Below are positions 24,930 through 37,675 of a stretch of DNA of 64,000 bases, piece by piece. A model generated the notes under the pieces. That model was given only the letters and a program-made list of their open reading frames with translations. It searched no databases and was not told the DNA's origin. Position numbers and translations under genes: made by a program. Position 1 is the stretch's first letter; each line of letters starts with the position of its first letter. Origin of the DNA: Patagioenas fasciata (taxonomy: Eukaryota; Chordata; Aves; Columbiformes; Columbidae); assembly GCF_037038585.1 (NCBI RefSeq), contig NC_092520.1, positions 56,882,501-56,946,500 of the forward strand, read 5' to 3'.

Positions 24930-25535
24930 TTGTATCAGGAACAGTGCTTGTATCAGGAACAGCATGGCCAATAGGACTAGGGAAGTGATTGTGCCACTGT
25001 ACTTGGCACTGGTGAGGCTGCACCTCGAATACCGTGTTCAGTTTTGGGCTTCTCAACATAAGAAAGACATTGAGGTGCTGGAGAGAGTTCAGAGAAGGGT
25101 GATGAAGCTGATGAGGGGCCTGGAGCACAAGTCTGATGAGGAACGGCTGAGGGAACTGGGGCTGTTTAGCCTGGAGAAAAGGAGGCTGAGGGGAGACCTT
25201 ATCGCTGTCTGCAACTACCTGAAAGGAGGTTGTAGCATGGAGGGGGTTGGTCTCTTCTCCCAAGTAGCAAGTGATAGGACAAGAGGAAATTGCCTCAAGT
25301 TGCACCAGGGGAGGTTCAGATTGGATATTAGGAAAAAATTCTTCATGGAAGGGGTTGTCAGGCATTGGAATAGGTTTCCCAGGGAAGTGATGGAGTCACC
25401 ATTTCTAGAGGGCTTTAAGAGATGTGTAGATGAGATTCTTAGAGACATGGTTTAGTGCTAGAGCTAGGTTAGTTGTGGTTGGACTTGATGATCCTGAGGG
25501 TCTCTTCCAACCAAAATGATTCTATGATTCTCTTC
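24930..25535 (+). mobile_element. CR1 LINE, 3' 0.6 kb with open ORF2 carboxyl terminus
   Basis: The longest well-preserved CR1 3' piece in the window. A frame open from before 24955 to the stop at 25453-25455 encodes the typical CR1 ORF2 tail: [20 protein letters not shown], then [20 protein letters not shown], then a HWNRFPREV block. The copy ends in GGTCTCTTCCAACC and ATGATTCTATGATTCT. It has no endonuclease or polymerase domain, so it is immobile. The open frame suggests a fairly young insertion or chance preservation. Confidence 0.93.
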
Positions 25536-28500
25536 TAAGAAAGAGCCCTTTAAAAGAGCTAAGCATTCTGGATCCACTCTTTTTTTTATCTGCGTGAATA
25601 CGAAATCTTTGGTTAATGTAACACCTCAAAATCCTTCCTAAAATGGACATCATCATCTTGATTCAGTCACTTTTAAGTTTATTGTTTCTGAATCTGTGTG
25701 TAAGTCCTTCTCTGCTCATGAATGATATCATGAGATCATAATTAATTTGTTTGAGACTGCTCATCCACTACTCCAGCATGCATTCTAGTTAGAATTGATG
25801 ACAAGTGTCAGACAGAAATAAATAATGCTGGTTGGTGAGCACAAATTTTAAAAGATTCCACCAAATATGTGTACATGAATTAAAAGTCTGAAACAAGAAG
25901 CCCTAGAAAGACACTGTGTACCTGGTGATAGCATCGAGTGTGTTGCTACTGGTTTGTGTGCAAAAGTTATTCTGTGTTGGGTTATGCTAAACCTCAAGAC
26001 AGCTTTTCTTGCAAAATAGGGAAGTCCATGCAGAGGGCAGGTATTAAATAGTTATTAAACTCAGATTGTGTCTCATACCTATTGCATAAGGCTTTCCACA
26101 CAGAGACAACCCTTAAGGAAAGGTCACTTGCCATAGGAAGAGGGTGGATGAGGAATTTGGCCCCGGCACTTTTGTCACCCAACATTCGAGGCCACACCTC
26201 CATTTACAGTCTTTTGAGCCCACATAATTTAATTAAGCTCCTCTCTTGCTATAAAGCAGCACAGCTGATTGAAAGACTGGGTATCTGTGCAAAGAAACAG
26301 TGGCCGATCCATAGTAGCATCCAGCTTCCTCATGCTTGGGCAGTGGGAATATGCAGAATCAATCCATCAAATTATGACACTCTCACAGCAAGGAAGAGAC
26401 AAAATAATCTCTGCTGGGTCAGGAGACAGTTTGGTTATGAAAGCAGTACATCTGTCAGCAAATATTCCTAGGTGGAGAAGTGATTTAGCAGACAGGCTAC
26501 CCTGCTTTTTTTATCATACCATGAATAAAAGGCCAGACACTCATTTGTACACTGTGATTTAAAGGAGCAGGGTTATTTGCCAATAAACCTTTGTAGCAGA
26601 CAGGAACATCTGTTGTTTAATCATCTCCTCAACTAGGCCAAAATCTAGAGTTCCTTTCAAACATATTTAGGTTATTTTCTTGACCAAATTATTATTGGTA
26701 AATATATTAAAATCTCCCTCATTCCTTGGATCCATGGGAAAGACAAACTGGGTGCTGACAGAGGGATGAGAATTGTCGATCAGCTGAAACAACATTAGCA
26801 CTTGTTTTTTTACAATATTGTCTGCTGGTTCTCATTAATTCAGCTTTCCTGCTGGATGTGACAGCCCAGGAAAAGAGAGAACACTGCACCTCCACCTTTC
26901 CCTCTGCCCACTACGAAAGTCTACTCCATTTTTTTCCCACACTCTAATTAAATCCCTGGAGGTCTTCATTCAGTAGTGAGTAATCTGCTACCCATTTGGA
27001 TCTCGATTCTGTTCTGAAAGGTCTAAAACACTCTTATTTTGAATCCAGGCCAGTGCGTTGTTAATTATGGCTATGTCTGAGAAGATCATCTTGGTTGTTA
27101 TTATATCAGCAAGACAAAATGAAGAAACACAATACGTGATGAAAGACACACACCCTTCATAGTTTTCCATCTCGATAACATGTTTCTCAGGCCTCACCCT
27201 AAATTCTTACCATAGGTGGTTACAGAATGCCATTTGGATGAAATGATCCACTTATTGATTTTCTTCTTTAAGCTTCTTTCAGAGAAGGGAGAAGCCAGGT
27301 TGCATACTCCCTGGATTTAGAAAGCATTAGCCTTTTAATTGCAAAGAACTTTGAAACTTCCTTAAGAGTGCTTGTAGTAATCACCAAAACACCGGTGAGT
27401 CATCAAATTTCAGTGCAAAGTCTATACAATCAAGTTTTAAATTATATTAGGATTTGTTCCAACATAGCACAATTAGATCGCTTCCCATTTTCTGCTCCTA
27501 TCAAGGAGTTCATTCTCCTAGGCTGAAGCTGCTGCTGAGGCTTTTTTGCATGTGTCATTACTTTTGATTACTATGAAATAGCCACCTGATGATCAGTGCG
27601 GGTTTCCATTAAGCACTTGCCATGACAGAAGCATCAGTATTAGACAAAATAATTGTTTAAATTTGGATGGTGGTTTTTTTGCTGTAGCAGTACCCTGACC
27701 TCTTTATCTGGCCTCCAGCACCTCCTTAGCTTAGCTCGCAGATTACAGTTGTGTTTATTGTGGTTGTGTATGTGCACGTACACAGAATATTCATTGACAA
27801 GCACTCCTCAAAAAAAATCTAATTACCTGCACATTGTTTGGAGGGTTTTTCTCTGTGTTGCCTACACATGCACACTCAAAAAGCCCTATAACATTTGGAT
27901 TTTGCAGAGGGAAGACATTTTTTTCGTACCTCTGTTGTACCTTATGTAGAACATGGGGGTAATCAGGATACAGGACATCCCAGCTAGACAGTGCAGCTCA
28001 GAAAACCCTTTAGTTGCATGGATTTAAGAAGAAAAGACTCAATGGGTACAACATACAAGGCAATCAGAATCTTCAAGTTAATTCAGAAACTCTGCTTCCA
28101 CTATTTTTCTTTATATAATTTCCTTTTTCATTTTCTCTTTATATATATATACATATATAAAATCTTTTTTTTTAGGCATTATGTCACTGTGCACAGACCA
28201 CCTGGGCTCCACCCCATTGGTGTTACCTTTCTTGTCAACCCCTCTCACCACATCTCCTCCTCAGAGCTTTTTATGGATTCCTCCTCTGCCAGTAGCACAT
28301 TTAAGACCTGTCAAGTTGCGTAACCCTGAGTGTGTCTCTGCTTTTTTCCCCCGTCTCTTGCTCCACCCCGTGCTAATTCCGCACATTCCACGCAGCCTTC
28401 CCCTCGGACCACTCCCTTCCTCTCTCTTTTTTTATTCTCGCCTTAATATCTTCTGTCATGCCATCGCCATCCACGCAAAGGCACCCTCCCACCCGAGGTT

Positions 28501-29051
28501 AGCTGTGCATCCTCCCGCTCCCCTCTCAGAGCCACCTGCTCCCTGAATCATCCCGGCTGTGACGGCCACTTTCTACCTGCCCCAGTTCGCTGCTGCACTG
28601 ACTGCGGTTTGGAGGTTTAAAATGCACCCATCTGAGCCAAACCTTGCTGAAAACACAACAGGACTCTCGCTGTTAAATTAAGGGAGCTTTGAATCAGGTC
28701 ATAAAACGCCTGGGGCAAATGTGCTCTTTTTTGTTGCAATTTTAGTCCTTCCTGTTTTACAGTATAGTGTACTGACACGTCTCCAGTGTTGCACCAAATG
28801 CAGGTACATAAGCCCCAAATCAGTGCTTTTTCTAGACTTTGTATCTATCCTTTTACATCATGACCTTCAGAAGAAAACAGTTTACCCACTAGTAAGCAAA
28901 ATTTCTGGTGTTTGTATGGTATCTAAATGCAGTCCAGGATACAAAGGCTTAATTTTTGCCTCTAACTGTTCTTGTCGTCAGCAAGATCACTCATCTGGAA
29001 TTCAGGTTGCAGGCTGCTTCTCCCAGAAACATATCAGTTCTCACTCATATT
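25536..29051. other. Intergenic DNA, no gene recognised
   Basis: About 3.5 kb. It includes an AT microsatellite (28139-28161) followed by a distinctly pyrimidine- and C-rich segment (28190-28560) with no conserved frame. Confidence 0.6.
28139..28161. repeat. TA microsatellite
   Basis: A short TA-dinucleotide run with one interruption, followed by a T tract. Confidence 0.85.
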
Positions 29052-29146
29052 TAGTTTAGTGCTAGAGTTAGGTTAGGTTAGGTTATGGCTGGACTCGATG
29101 ATCCTGAGGGTCTCTTCCAACTGAAATGATTCTATGATTCTATGAT
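29052..29146 (+). mobile_element. CR1 LINE, extreme 3' end only
   Basis: About 95 bases starting at TTTAGTGCTAGAG and running through GGACTCGATGATCC, GGTCTCTTCCAAC and the TGATTCTATGATTCTATGAT end. It contains three GGTTA units close to the 5' end, a small expansion of the single GGTTA found in other copies. Confidence 0.92.
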
Positions 29147-29934
29147 AGTGATTGGATAATATATTCAAATAATTTGTTATTGAGAACCCAAACATGCTGT
29201 TGTAGAAGGACTAAGTGCGCTGAAATCTGGAATCAAAGCCACAAGAAAACAGCTGTAAATACTTTCTTCTCAATATACATTCACACATAAAAATTGATCA
29301 ATAGTAGTGTCCTGTCCAGTATCTGTGAATTCAACTAATATTTGTACTAATACTGTTTTGTCACCTGTGTAACATGATGTGTTGTAAATATATACTTACT
29401 AGTATATACAGAGACCAAATATGTATTTAAAGAACAAATGTTGCAGCAAATGTATATCTTGTAAGCAGCTTATTGACTTTGCTAGTTTATTTTTCTCCTA
29501 CTTGAAAAGCCTGCTAACTTAATTTACAGTAGGGACAAAACACTAAACTTGAGTTTTAGTACTAGCTAATTTAGTGTTATTTCTTAAGTACCACAAGTGG
29601 CCTTAACGTGACCTCTAGCACAACTGCCAGATGACTATACGGGCAGGTAGGACGTTGCTGGACTCCAGCCACCCAGTGTGGCTGGTTGCCCATGCCCCCA
29701 GAGGAGTCTTTGGGAAGAGCTCCAGCATGTGTGTGTAACAACATAAAAGATTAATGTTGTGTTTTACACGCCCTTTCAAATAAGGCCTTCCATTTCCTCC
29801 TCTCCCTGTGAATTGCTGCTTGCTGTCTCATTTTCCCCTGGGCCTAGGTGCATTTGCTGGAGAGGAGCCACCAAGTCAGCCCAGAGCATGGAGCCCAGGC
29901 TGGTCAGGCAGGCTGAAGGCAGCGCGGAGAGACC
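29147..29934. other. Unassigned intergenic stretch
   Basis: Nothing recognised. A GC-richer part lies at 29640-29740. Confidence 0.5.
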
Positions 29935-30275
29935 CCTGGATCTCAGTGCTTACAAATATCTCAAGGGTGGGTGTCAAGAGGATGGGAACAGAGTCTTTTC
30001 AATGGTGCCCAATGACAGGGTGAGGAGCAATGGGCACAGACTGAAACACAGAAGGTTCCTTCTAAACATGTGGAGAAACTTCTTTACTCTGAGGGTGCCA
30101 GAGCACTGGAACAGGCTGCCCAGAGAGGTTGTGGAGTCTCCTTCTCTGGAGACATTCAAAACCCACCTGGACCCATTCCCGTACAATCTGCCCTGGGTGA
30201 ACCTGCTTTAGCAGGTGGGTTGGACTGGATGATCTCCAGAGGTCCCTTCCAACCCAAACCATTCTGTAATCTCTC
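29935..30275 (+). mobile_element. CR1 LINE, 3' fragment
   Basis: A plus-strand copy with GCACTGGAACAGGCTGCCCA, CTCTGGAGACATTCAAAACC and TGGACTGGATGATCTCCAGA. It ends near CCATTCTGTAATCTC. It is of the subfamily ending AGGTCCCTTCCAACC, different from the 24930 and 36098 copies. Confidence 0.93.
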
Positions 30276-33200
30276 ATCATCCAGGCATTTTGGGGTTTAC
30301 TTCGAAAATTACAGTGGCATGAAATGTCAGTGCTCATTTCTCTGGTTTAACACCCCAGTTGAGCCTGTTCTGGGAGCTCAGTAGGAAACCGCCCTCACAG
30401 TTGTGCTGGCTGACCAGAAAATGGCACCATCCCACCTCCTGGGTGAGGTGAGGAAGAGTCCAAAATGACAGCTGAGTGCAGGTCCAGAACAGCATCTTCT
30501 TGCCAGGAAGGATTTCTTTACCACAGATGGTTATTTCTGCTACAAACAGCCCCACAAACACAGGTTTTTGTAGTGCCCCAACCCAAATCAATAAAGTACT
30601 CTAGATATTTTTTTAAATATTGAAGTATAGGATTAATAAACTGCATACAGCAAGAAAAACAAGAAATACTTCCTACGTGCAGAGATGGGAACCAAAGGAA
30701 CAGTAAGAATGCTGGCTTCTGAATTTATTTAGTTTTATATTTCAGTTTTAGACTAGATCTAATTCTCTCTAGCATCACAGTGCTTGTAGCAGCAAACAGA
30801 AAATGGCCCATGCTGGAAAAAGTATAGCGTAGGATCAAGAATAATTGTAATAAGCCGTATTTTTGGTGTTTCTAATACTTCTGCTGTATTTAAACGTGAT
30901 ATATCAATACACTGATTTTTGTTTTACAATAGATAATGAAAAGCAGTTTAGTTTTCTGATGGTAATTTAAAGACCACAGCTGGGCAAAATTTTACACCGT
31001 TGTATGATATAGATTTTGGCATCTAACTTTGTCATTACTAACATTTTTGGAGGAAAAAAGGAACCCCAGGAATGTTTTTTTCCTGGAAGCCCACACACTT
31101 CCCTTGCAAATATCATGCAAGTACATTTCTGGGGGGAACATCCTTTAACTTTGTACGAGTTCTTCTGAGGGATCGTTGCATTTTAATGAATTATAAGAAC
31201 ACCAACATCCTTTGCTGTAGGAAATCATAGTTAGGGAAAAAAAAGATAACACTATTCCTTCATGCTCAAACTTATATCAAATACGAATAAGATGACATGC
31301 GGGGAGAAGAACTGCTTGAAGCTTTATCATTTTTTTGATCTCTTAGCAGTGTCATGCTACAGGCCTGATAACAATATGATGTGGATGGCCATATATTTCC
31401 TTAAACATAGATTTACCTCAGAGTGTAAATATGGGCAATTAATAATCTTTGTACTGTGTGCAGATACACATATAGGACTAAAATATGGATATAGAGCAAA
31501 AGGAGGAGGGTATCTGAGAAATATGGATAGGTATCATGGAGAAAAAAAAGTCATTTGAATATTCTTACAGATATCTTCTGAAATCTAATTTTCAGAATAG
31601 GCAATTTCAGCACAGCCATACCTGTATGGAACAATGAAACTTGTTTTCTATTTCCTCATGGCTTAAGTTTTTTGCTATTGCTGATAGTTATCTTGGCTAA
31701 TTTAGCATATACTCCAGGTCACAAAGGTACTCTTTGACATAAATTCAATCTGAAACAGATGGCTACTGCTTGATCTCTAGAAAGCATAAGAGAGTACAGA
31801 TATGCAAAGTATGTTGCATTATGGAATGCTATACATAATATTTTGCCCTCCTAATGGATTCCTTAATTGGGTCTTCTCAGCACTGTGCTTAACTTTCTCC
31901 ATTTTATTGACGCTTACTGATGTTTTGCAATTTGCCTTGTAGTAAATTAAGCCCTTCAGATGAGTGATCTATAACCCAATGACAGCTGCTCAGCCAAGGG
32001 CAGCTGAACCAGCGCATTTTTAATACTTACAAGAATGAGGTCCCACCTAAGTCAAATGGAACATGATCACAGAGCATTAAACATAAAAACTGAGATAAAA
32101 ATCAACAATTAAGAAAAAGGAGAATCAATTTGCCTATCTTCAACTTGTTTTCCTAATACGTTTGCATTACGATCTAGTCCCTGGCTACGCCACCATATGG
32201 CCTTGTTTTTCACAGGATCCCAATCTAAATTGAAATAAATAGCCTGGCTTCTGCAGCAGAGAATTTAAGGACAGCTTTGAGGGAATGTTTTACTGTAGCG
32301 TTGGGAGATAAAGCTGCTGATCAAGTGCTTGGTGCTGGCCCCCAACACAGAGATGCCAATATCTGGGTGCATGTACTGTCGACCGATTGCATGGTCGATT
32401 GTTAAAGGGGAAGCGACGGTTAAGGCTTTCAGTGCCATTTTTTCCACTAGTTTGCCTTTCTTTGCACACTTTAGAACCCAAGAAACACCTAAGAGGTCCT
32501 CTTTTAGTCACTCTGTTATTTCTCACATTAACTGTAAGCCTACCAGCTCTACATGGAAAGAAATTATCTAGAAAAATGTTCTGCATCTTCTAGCTACAGT
32601 AAAAAAATAAAAATCTGTGCAATAAAATGAACTCACCACAGTTTAAGAGGGCAACAGGTCTGCTGCAGTACAAAGCTTTATTCACTTCTGAGGGATTGAG
32701 AGAAATTCTCTAATTTTGGAAAGGCACAGGACCAATCAATCTGATTTCAGCCCAGTGAATCTCTGCCTTCTGCCCTTCCTCCCGTTCTCATGCAAGCTGC
32801 TGTCAACAAACTGTGCTGCCACAGAAGTCTCCTCTGTAGGGTACATATGGTGCACAGCCTTCTTTTTTACAGTCCTCTGTAACTGAAGAAAAGGGTTGGA
32901 AACCACAAGGAGAAGTTACTGAAATCATTAAATTTAACATTAACCTCTTTTCAGGTATCTGCTAATATTTCAGGTAATTGTAATAGCTGTAGGAGCTACT
33001 ATGAATGCCAAGGAAACCCCAGATGTCAAAGAGGCACAGACCACCTGCCATTAACCTGCACTGAGTTCAGACAGAAAATTCTTGAGCGAGGTGTTACATT
33101 TCCACCCTGGTTTACTCTGCCACTATCCTTCATTCTTTATGGCAGGGGAGCATCTGACTGTTAGAGATTAATTAGTAATTAAGAGTTGGTTCAAAAACAT

Positions 33201-35402
33201 CACAGGTTAAGAGAAGAAAGCCACCTAATCATGGTAGAAAACAGTTAGAAATATAAATTCCAGTCTCCTGGGATTTTCTTTTGAGCAGGAAATTCAAACA
33301 ACTTTATTTTGACCAGACTAAATTGACCCCACTAATTAGATGTAATAAACAAATGGAGATATTTAAGCTGACATTTGAGCAGTGTCAAAGCCTTCTAAGC
33401 TTGTTCTGAGTAGATTAGTAGATAAGTGCTAGCCTTCCTATTCTGGGATGTGTTCCAAGGCAAGCATGAGGACTGATGATTTCATTTAACTCCAAAGTGG
33501 ATAACACTGTATATTTAAATAACACAAACCATTTGCATAATTCTTGTGACATACTACCAGTTGACACTGATGGTGCTGGGGTAAAAAAGCCTCTCTGCTT
33601 GGCACCGTATCTGAAGGCAAAAACAACATCTCCTCTACTGTTCTATCAGTATGTGAAATTGTAATTATTAGTGTGGGGCATGTAGTTTCTCAAAAACGCA
33701 TAGTGTATCTCATCTGATCTAATCTCAGAAAAACTGACTTAATAAATCGGTTTTGAAACAAGGGATATAATTAAATATTTCATTGACCCAGTAATAAATT
33801 TATATATACTTACATAAGATAGCAGCAAATAAATTCAGCACCAGCTCCCTGTATTCCAGCAGTATTGACAAATCTGCAAGTATTTTGGTATATTGTTGAG
33901 AGAGGCTTGCCAGCTATTGCTACTTATTCGGTTCTGTTGCATCTGTCAGTGGTAACAAGTCCACAGAGCTGCTTTCAAAACAGCTCTTAAATAGTTGCCC
34001 AAATGCATTCCTATTCAGCAAAATATGTGCATGTCTCTAGTCTGTTTAATAATTCTGACTTCAATCCAATTCCAGCGCACAACGTTGCAGAGAAGAATTC
34101 CTCTAATATGATTACCTTGTAGGACATTAATATAGGGAAATCTAAAAAACTGGGCTTATAAAACAGAAGAACTCTAGTTCTTGGCTATCAGGACTGTAAA
34201 CCTCTAAATTAATGACTGTTCTGTCACACCATTCTGTGTGACTGTGAAAAGAAACAAAAGCAAGCTTTATCTTCAGTATTAAAACAGCAATCCTAAGCCT
34301 ATTACACAGGCAATGCTGGAAAAGTTTTCAGGTTTTATCCTCACCTATATGAAAGCCAGATCCACAAAAAGGCTTAATTACTTTAAATGGAGGTTGGTCT
34401 GAAGAAGTCCAGAATGGTGATTAATTAATCCATGAGTACCTCATTAAATCCCTAAAGCTTCAGGACTCACCCAAGCTTCTCCCAATGAGGTTTCACACTG
34501 GAAGTATTTCAGGTTTTGCACCTCATTATTTACCTTCCCTTTCCTTAGAAATGAGGGTTGCCAGTGACATATGTACGGTTATGCGCATTCAGCAGCATAT
34601 TGGCAAGACAGTTTGCATAAGTAATATGCAGCTGCCAGAGCTATTTGCATTTGAAAGAAAGGAAGAGAATTTCTGTAGCAAATCACTTCTTCCAGCTGTG
34701 CTTTAACAGCAAAGAGCCAGTTGTTCGCAGCCAAAGCCACAACGTACATGATGGGTTTCGTGCTGTGAATCCAATTTAGATTCTTTGCTGAGGAAAGAAC
34801 CTCGGCCTGGGAGGGAGTCAGGATTTTGAATGCACTGTCGTTTCAGTTCTTCCTTCTGGCTAGTTTAGACACGTGTCCTGATCTGTGAGCTGCCTCTGAA
34901 TCCCATTCCTACCTGCCTGCCTGTGGGCCCTGTACAGAGAGGACAAGTGAGCGACAGAAATCTGAAATTAATGCTGGGAGCTGAACATTTTAAAATTACA
35001 TAGTGATACACTCAACTTTGCTTAAGTCTTTGTGGATCCAAGCATAAGAACTTTTTATGTCCCCTTCACAATATTAAGAAATTTTGTTTACAAAGATTCA
35101 GGATCTTCACATTTACAAGTGCTATTTAATAGTTGCATTTGAATGTAATTATTAAAAGGCATATTCATGTTTGATGTTATGTAAGAAAAGTTTATGGAAT
35201 CTAAAAAGTTTTTTACCTACCTATAAAGTTCTTGCTATTGGTTGCCTGTTTAAAAATTGTCACCTAGCTGACAAGTCACATTGCCCAGTTCCAGAGTGAC
35301 ATTTGTTCTCAGTCTTGTACTGCGGTACGCTAAGCGTGACTTTGAGGCCCTCAGTGCACACACACACAGTGCAAAAACCTTCTGCTTCTTACTGACATCT
35401 GT
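30276..35402. other. Intergenic DNA, no gene recognised
   Basis: About 5 kb of AT-rich sequence with no recognised gene, repeat family or CpG island. Confidence 0.6.
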
Positions 35403-35583
35403 GATGCATTGGAACAGGCTGCCCAAGGAAGTGGTGGAGTCACCATCCTTGGAAGTGTTTAAAAGGTGTTTAGACGAGGTTCTTAGGGACGTGGTTTAGT
35501 CCCAGAGTTAGGTTATGGTTGGACTCGATGATTTTGAGGGTCTCTTCCAACAGAAATGATTCACCGATTCTATGATTTCTATG
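35403..35583 (+). mobile_element. CR1 LINE, short 3' fragment
   Basis: It begins at GATGCATTGGAACAGGCTG and ends with GGACTCGATGATTTTGAGGG and the TCTATGATTTCTATGAT tail. It shares the subfamily of the 24930 and 36098 copies. Confidence 0.92.
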
Positions 35584-36097
35584 ATGCAGCATGGAACAAA
35601 GCATCATCACCTTTTAAATGCCTAAAAGGACTTAATTCAGTAAATGCAGATTTATACAGAGACTTGAAAATGTCATTGAAATTTGGTGCCTTAGTAACTT
35701 CAGCCTTGTTATACCACATCTGAATGAAACTGGGAATTTGGTTCACCTTATATGATCTGCTGGTAGAATAACTGACCACTACAGCTACTGGTGATCTGTT
35801 TCATACAGTCACCGGAGCCCAGGGAGCAATTAATTTCACCCTGAAGCTGACATCTTCATTTGACCACCGGAAAAGCTCTCCAGACCTCACGGAATGCATT
35901 GACTTTGCCCCTGTTACGTGTAAGGAGCACTGACGCACAGCTCCTCAGCAGCCATTGACCTGGTGGCCTCCAAAATTAGGCTGAGCCTCAGGTGTCAATA
36001 GTTTCCTGAAGTGTGAGGAGTCAGGCTTCCTCAAGGCACCTCCCAATTTCAAAGTTAATCATCTTCATAAAAGCAGAAGTAATTATGTGTAATATGT
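35584..36097. other. Spacer between two CR1 copies of one subfamily
   Basis: About 510 bases with no recognised feature. Confidence 0.5.
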
Positions 36098-36530
36098 GTA
36101 GGCTAAGTAACAAGAGAAGGGCAATAAAGCTGGGTAGGGGCCTGGAGCACAAGTCTGATGAGGAGTGGCTGAGGGAGCTGTGGCTGTTCAGCCTGGAGAA
36201 AAGGAGGCTGAGGGGAGACCTTATCGCTGTCTGCAGCTACCTGAAAGGAGGCTGTAGCATGGAGGGGGTTGGGCTCTTCTCCTAAGTAGCAAGCAATATG
36301 ACAAGAGGAAATGGCCTCAAATTGCACCAGGGAAGGCTGAGATTGGATATTAGAAAAAATTTCTTCACAGAAAGGGTTGTCAGGCACTGAAACAGGCTGC
36401 CCAGGGCAGTGGTGGAGTCACCATCCCTGGAGGTGTTTAAAAGGTTCTTAGGACATGATTTAGTGCCAAAGTTAGGTTATAGTTGGACTCGATGATCCTG
36501 AGGGTCTCTTCCAACTGACAAGATTCTATT
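36098..36530 (+). mobile_element. CR1 LINE, 3' fragment next to the UBAC2 promoter
   Basis: A 430-base copy very like the one at 24930-25535 (GGGCCTGGAGCACAAGTCTG, GAGAAAAGGAGGCTGAGGGG). Its frame is broken by a stop at the end of the LFS block (36283-36285). It ends near 36530, about 60 bases before the UBAC2 CpG island and 420 bases before the UBAC2 start codon. Confidence 0.93.
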
Positions 36531-36588
36531 CCAACTTAGGTTTTACCTCGTAACTTTGAAGCACTCTTCCCTGTACCTCAGGGCCTGC

Positions 36589-36605
36589 GAGCGCCCTCTG
36601 GCAGG
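36589..36605 (-). promoter_or_regulatory. CTCF-like motif
   Basis: GAGCGCCCTCTGGCAGG closely resembles the reverse complement of the CTCF core. It lies exactly between the CR1 copy ending near 36530 and the UBAC2 CpG island, a plausible boundary position. Binding is inferred from the motif alone. Confidence 0.4.
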
Positions 36606-36948
36606 ACCAGCCACCACCAGCCGCCCCCAGCCTTACTGTGGGTTAATAAAGAGAATGTATGCCGTCTATAGGCGACCGTATAGGCTTCGTCGGGCGGGCG
36701 AGGTAGGTGAGGAGAGGGGCGTCGGGCCCCGGGTGCCACCGTCTCTCCCCCACTCCCTTCTCCGCTCGCCCGGCGGGCCCGGCAGGGGGCGCCGGCCGCT
36801 CGTTTGACGGCGGTGTTTGGCCCATCGCGGCCGCCTTACCCGCGCCGTGCCCGGCCCGCCGCGGTTCCTCAGGGTCTGCCCGGCCTCTAGGGGGGGAAAG
36901 GGGGGGAGGTTCCGCCAGCGGCGCCCGCCGCGGCTGGGCCGGGCCGGC

Positions 36949-36956
36949 GCCATGTT
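36949..36956 (+). promoter_or_regulatory. UBAC2: YY1-like motif over the UBAC2 start codon
   Basis: GCCATGTT matches the reverse YY1 core (GCCATNTT) and includes the initiator ATG. YY1 sites just downstream of transcription starts are common in CpG-island genes, so transcription may begin close upstream. This is a short motif and weak evidence. Confidence 0.3.
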
Positions 36957-36982
36957 CACCAGCACCGGCTCCAACGGGCTCT
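36952..36982 (+). CDS. UBAC2: UBAC2, coding exon 1
   Basis: UBAC2 is an ER membrane protein with a rhomboid/derlin-like N-terminal membrane domain and a C-terminal ubiquitin-associated (UBA) domain. In mammals it takes part in ER-associated degradation with gp78/AMFR and holds FAF2/UBXD8 in the ER. The human protein is 344 residues; this window encodes about the first 128 in four exons, so the UBA domain lies beyond it. Exon 1 encodes MFTSTGSNGL plus the first base of a Tyr codon. It differs from the human start as I remember it by one residue. The donor is CTCT|GTGAGT. The purine-poor GGCGCC just before the ATG gives a moderate Kozak context. Intron 1 is about 10.5 kb. Confidence 0.93.
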
Positions 36983-37507
36983 GTGAGTACCGGCCCCGCC
37001 GCAGCGCGGGGAGTACGGGGCGGGAAGGGGTGTGTCGGTGTCTCCCCCGCGGCGCGTGGCCCGGCCCTCTCCGTCTGCGGGAGTACGGGACGCTGCCGGG
37101 GTGGGGGGCGCCGCCGTGAGGGACCGCACCGGGAGGGGCGGCCGCGCCGTGACCTCTGCGGAAGCCGCGGGGTGGGGGAGGAGGGGACGGGGGCGCTCCC
37201 GCCGCCCGGCCTGGGCGCGGCGCTGCTGTCGTCGCCGCCGCCGCCTCCCCCGGGGCAGCCGCTGGCCCCGCTCCCCGCGGTCGCAGCCCGGCCTCGGCTT
37301 GACTTTTAAACTCCGGCTTTACCGCGTGTCCCGCGAGGGGCCGCACCCGGCGGTGCGGGCGCAGGAGGAGCCTCCGCGGCGGTCACAGCGGTGCCTTCGG
37401 CCGCGCTCGCGGGTGATTCGCTGCACAGGCTTTGTTGCCTGGTCCGGCCGGGGGCAAAGGGGCTGTGCCCGAGGAAGGCGGCCCTGTCCCGGCACGGCCC
37501 AGCTCGG

Positions 37508-37521
37508 TGTGTGTGTGTGTG
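37508..37521. repeat. Short GT microsatellite
   Basis: About seven GT units at the downstream edge of the UBAC2 CpG island. Confidence 0.8.
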
Positions 37522-37675
37522 TCTATGTATTTACATACCTAGATACGTATCAGAGAAGAAAAATAACTCTCTTTTTAAAGTGAAAAGTAGGTTATTGTTT
37601 AAACCACTTTATTGGGAAGACAGATTTAAGGGCAAATGTTTCCTCTGTTTAACTTAGATTTTATGTAGTGCATAT

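Larger units (their letters stand above)
36580..37500. promoter_or_regulatory. UBAC2: CpG island of the UBAC2 promoter
   Basis: About 0.9 kb of GC- and CpG-rich DNA begins abruptly after a CR1 copy and surrounds UBAC2 exon 1 at 36952-36982. There is no TATA box at a suitable distance, which fits a broadly expressed gene. It is followed by a short GT repeat (37508-37521). Confidence 0.9.

Noticed and set aside
29064..29084. Telomere-like GGTTA repeats
   Set aside because: Only three units (GGTTA, not TTAGGG), inside a CR1 3' end where other copies have one unit.
32270..32447. Minus-strand frame with an HPDIGIS word resembling the HPDTGIS of histone H2B
   Set aside because: The similarity covers only seven residues. 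The flanking residues do not match H2B on either side, and no start, length or neighbouring block fits a histone or a retrocopy.
36556..37657. Long open frames around UBAC2 exon 1
   Set aside because: Same CpG-island effect. The coding signal is limited to the 31-base exon 1 with its GTGAGT donor.
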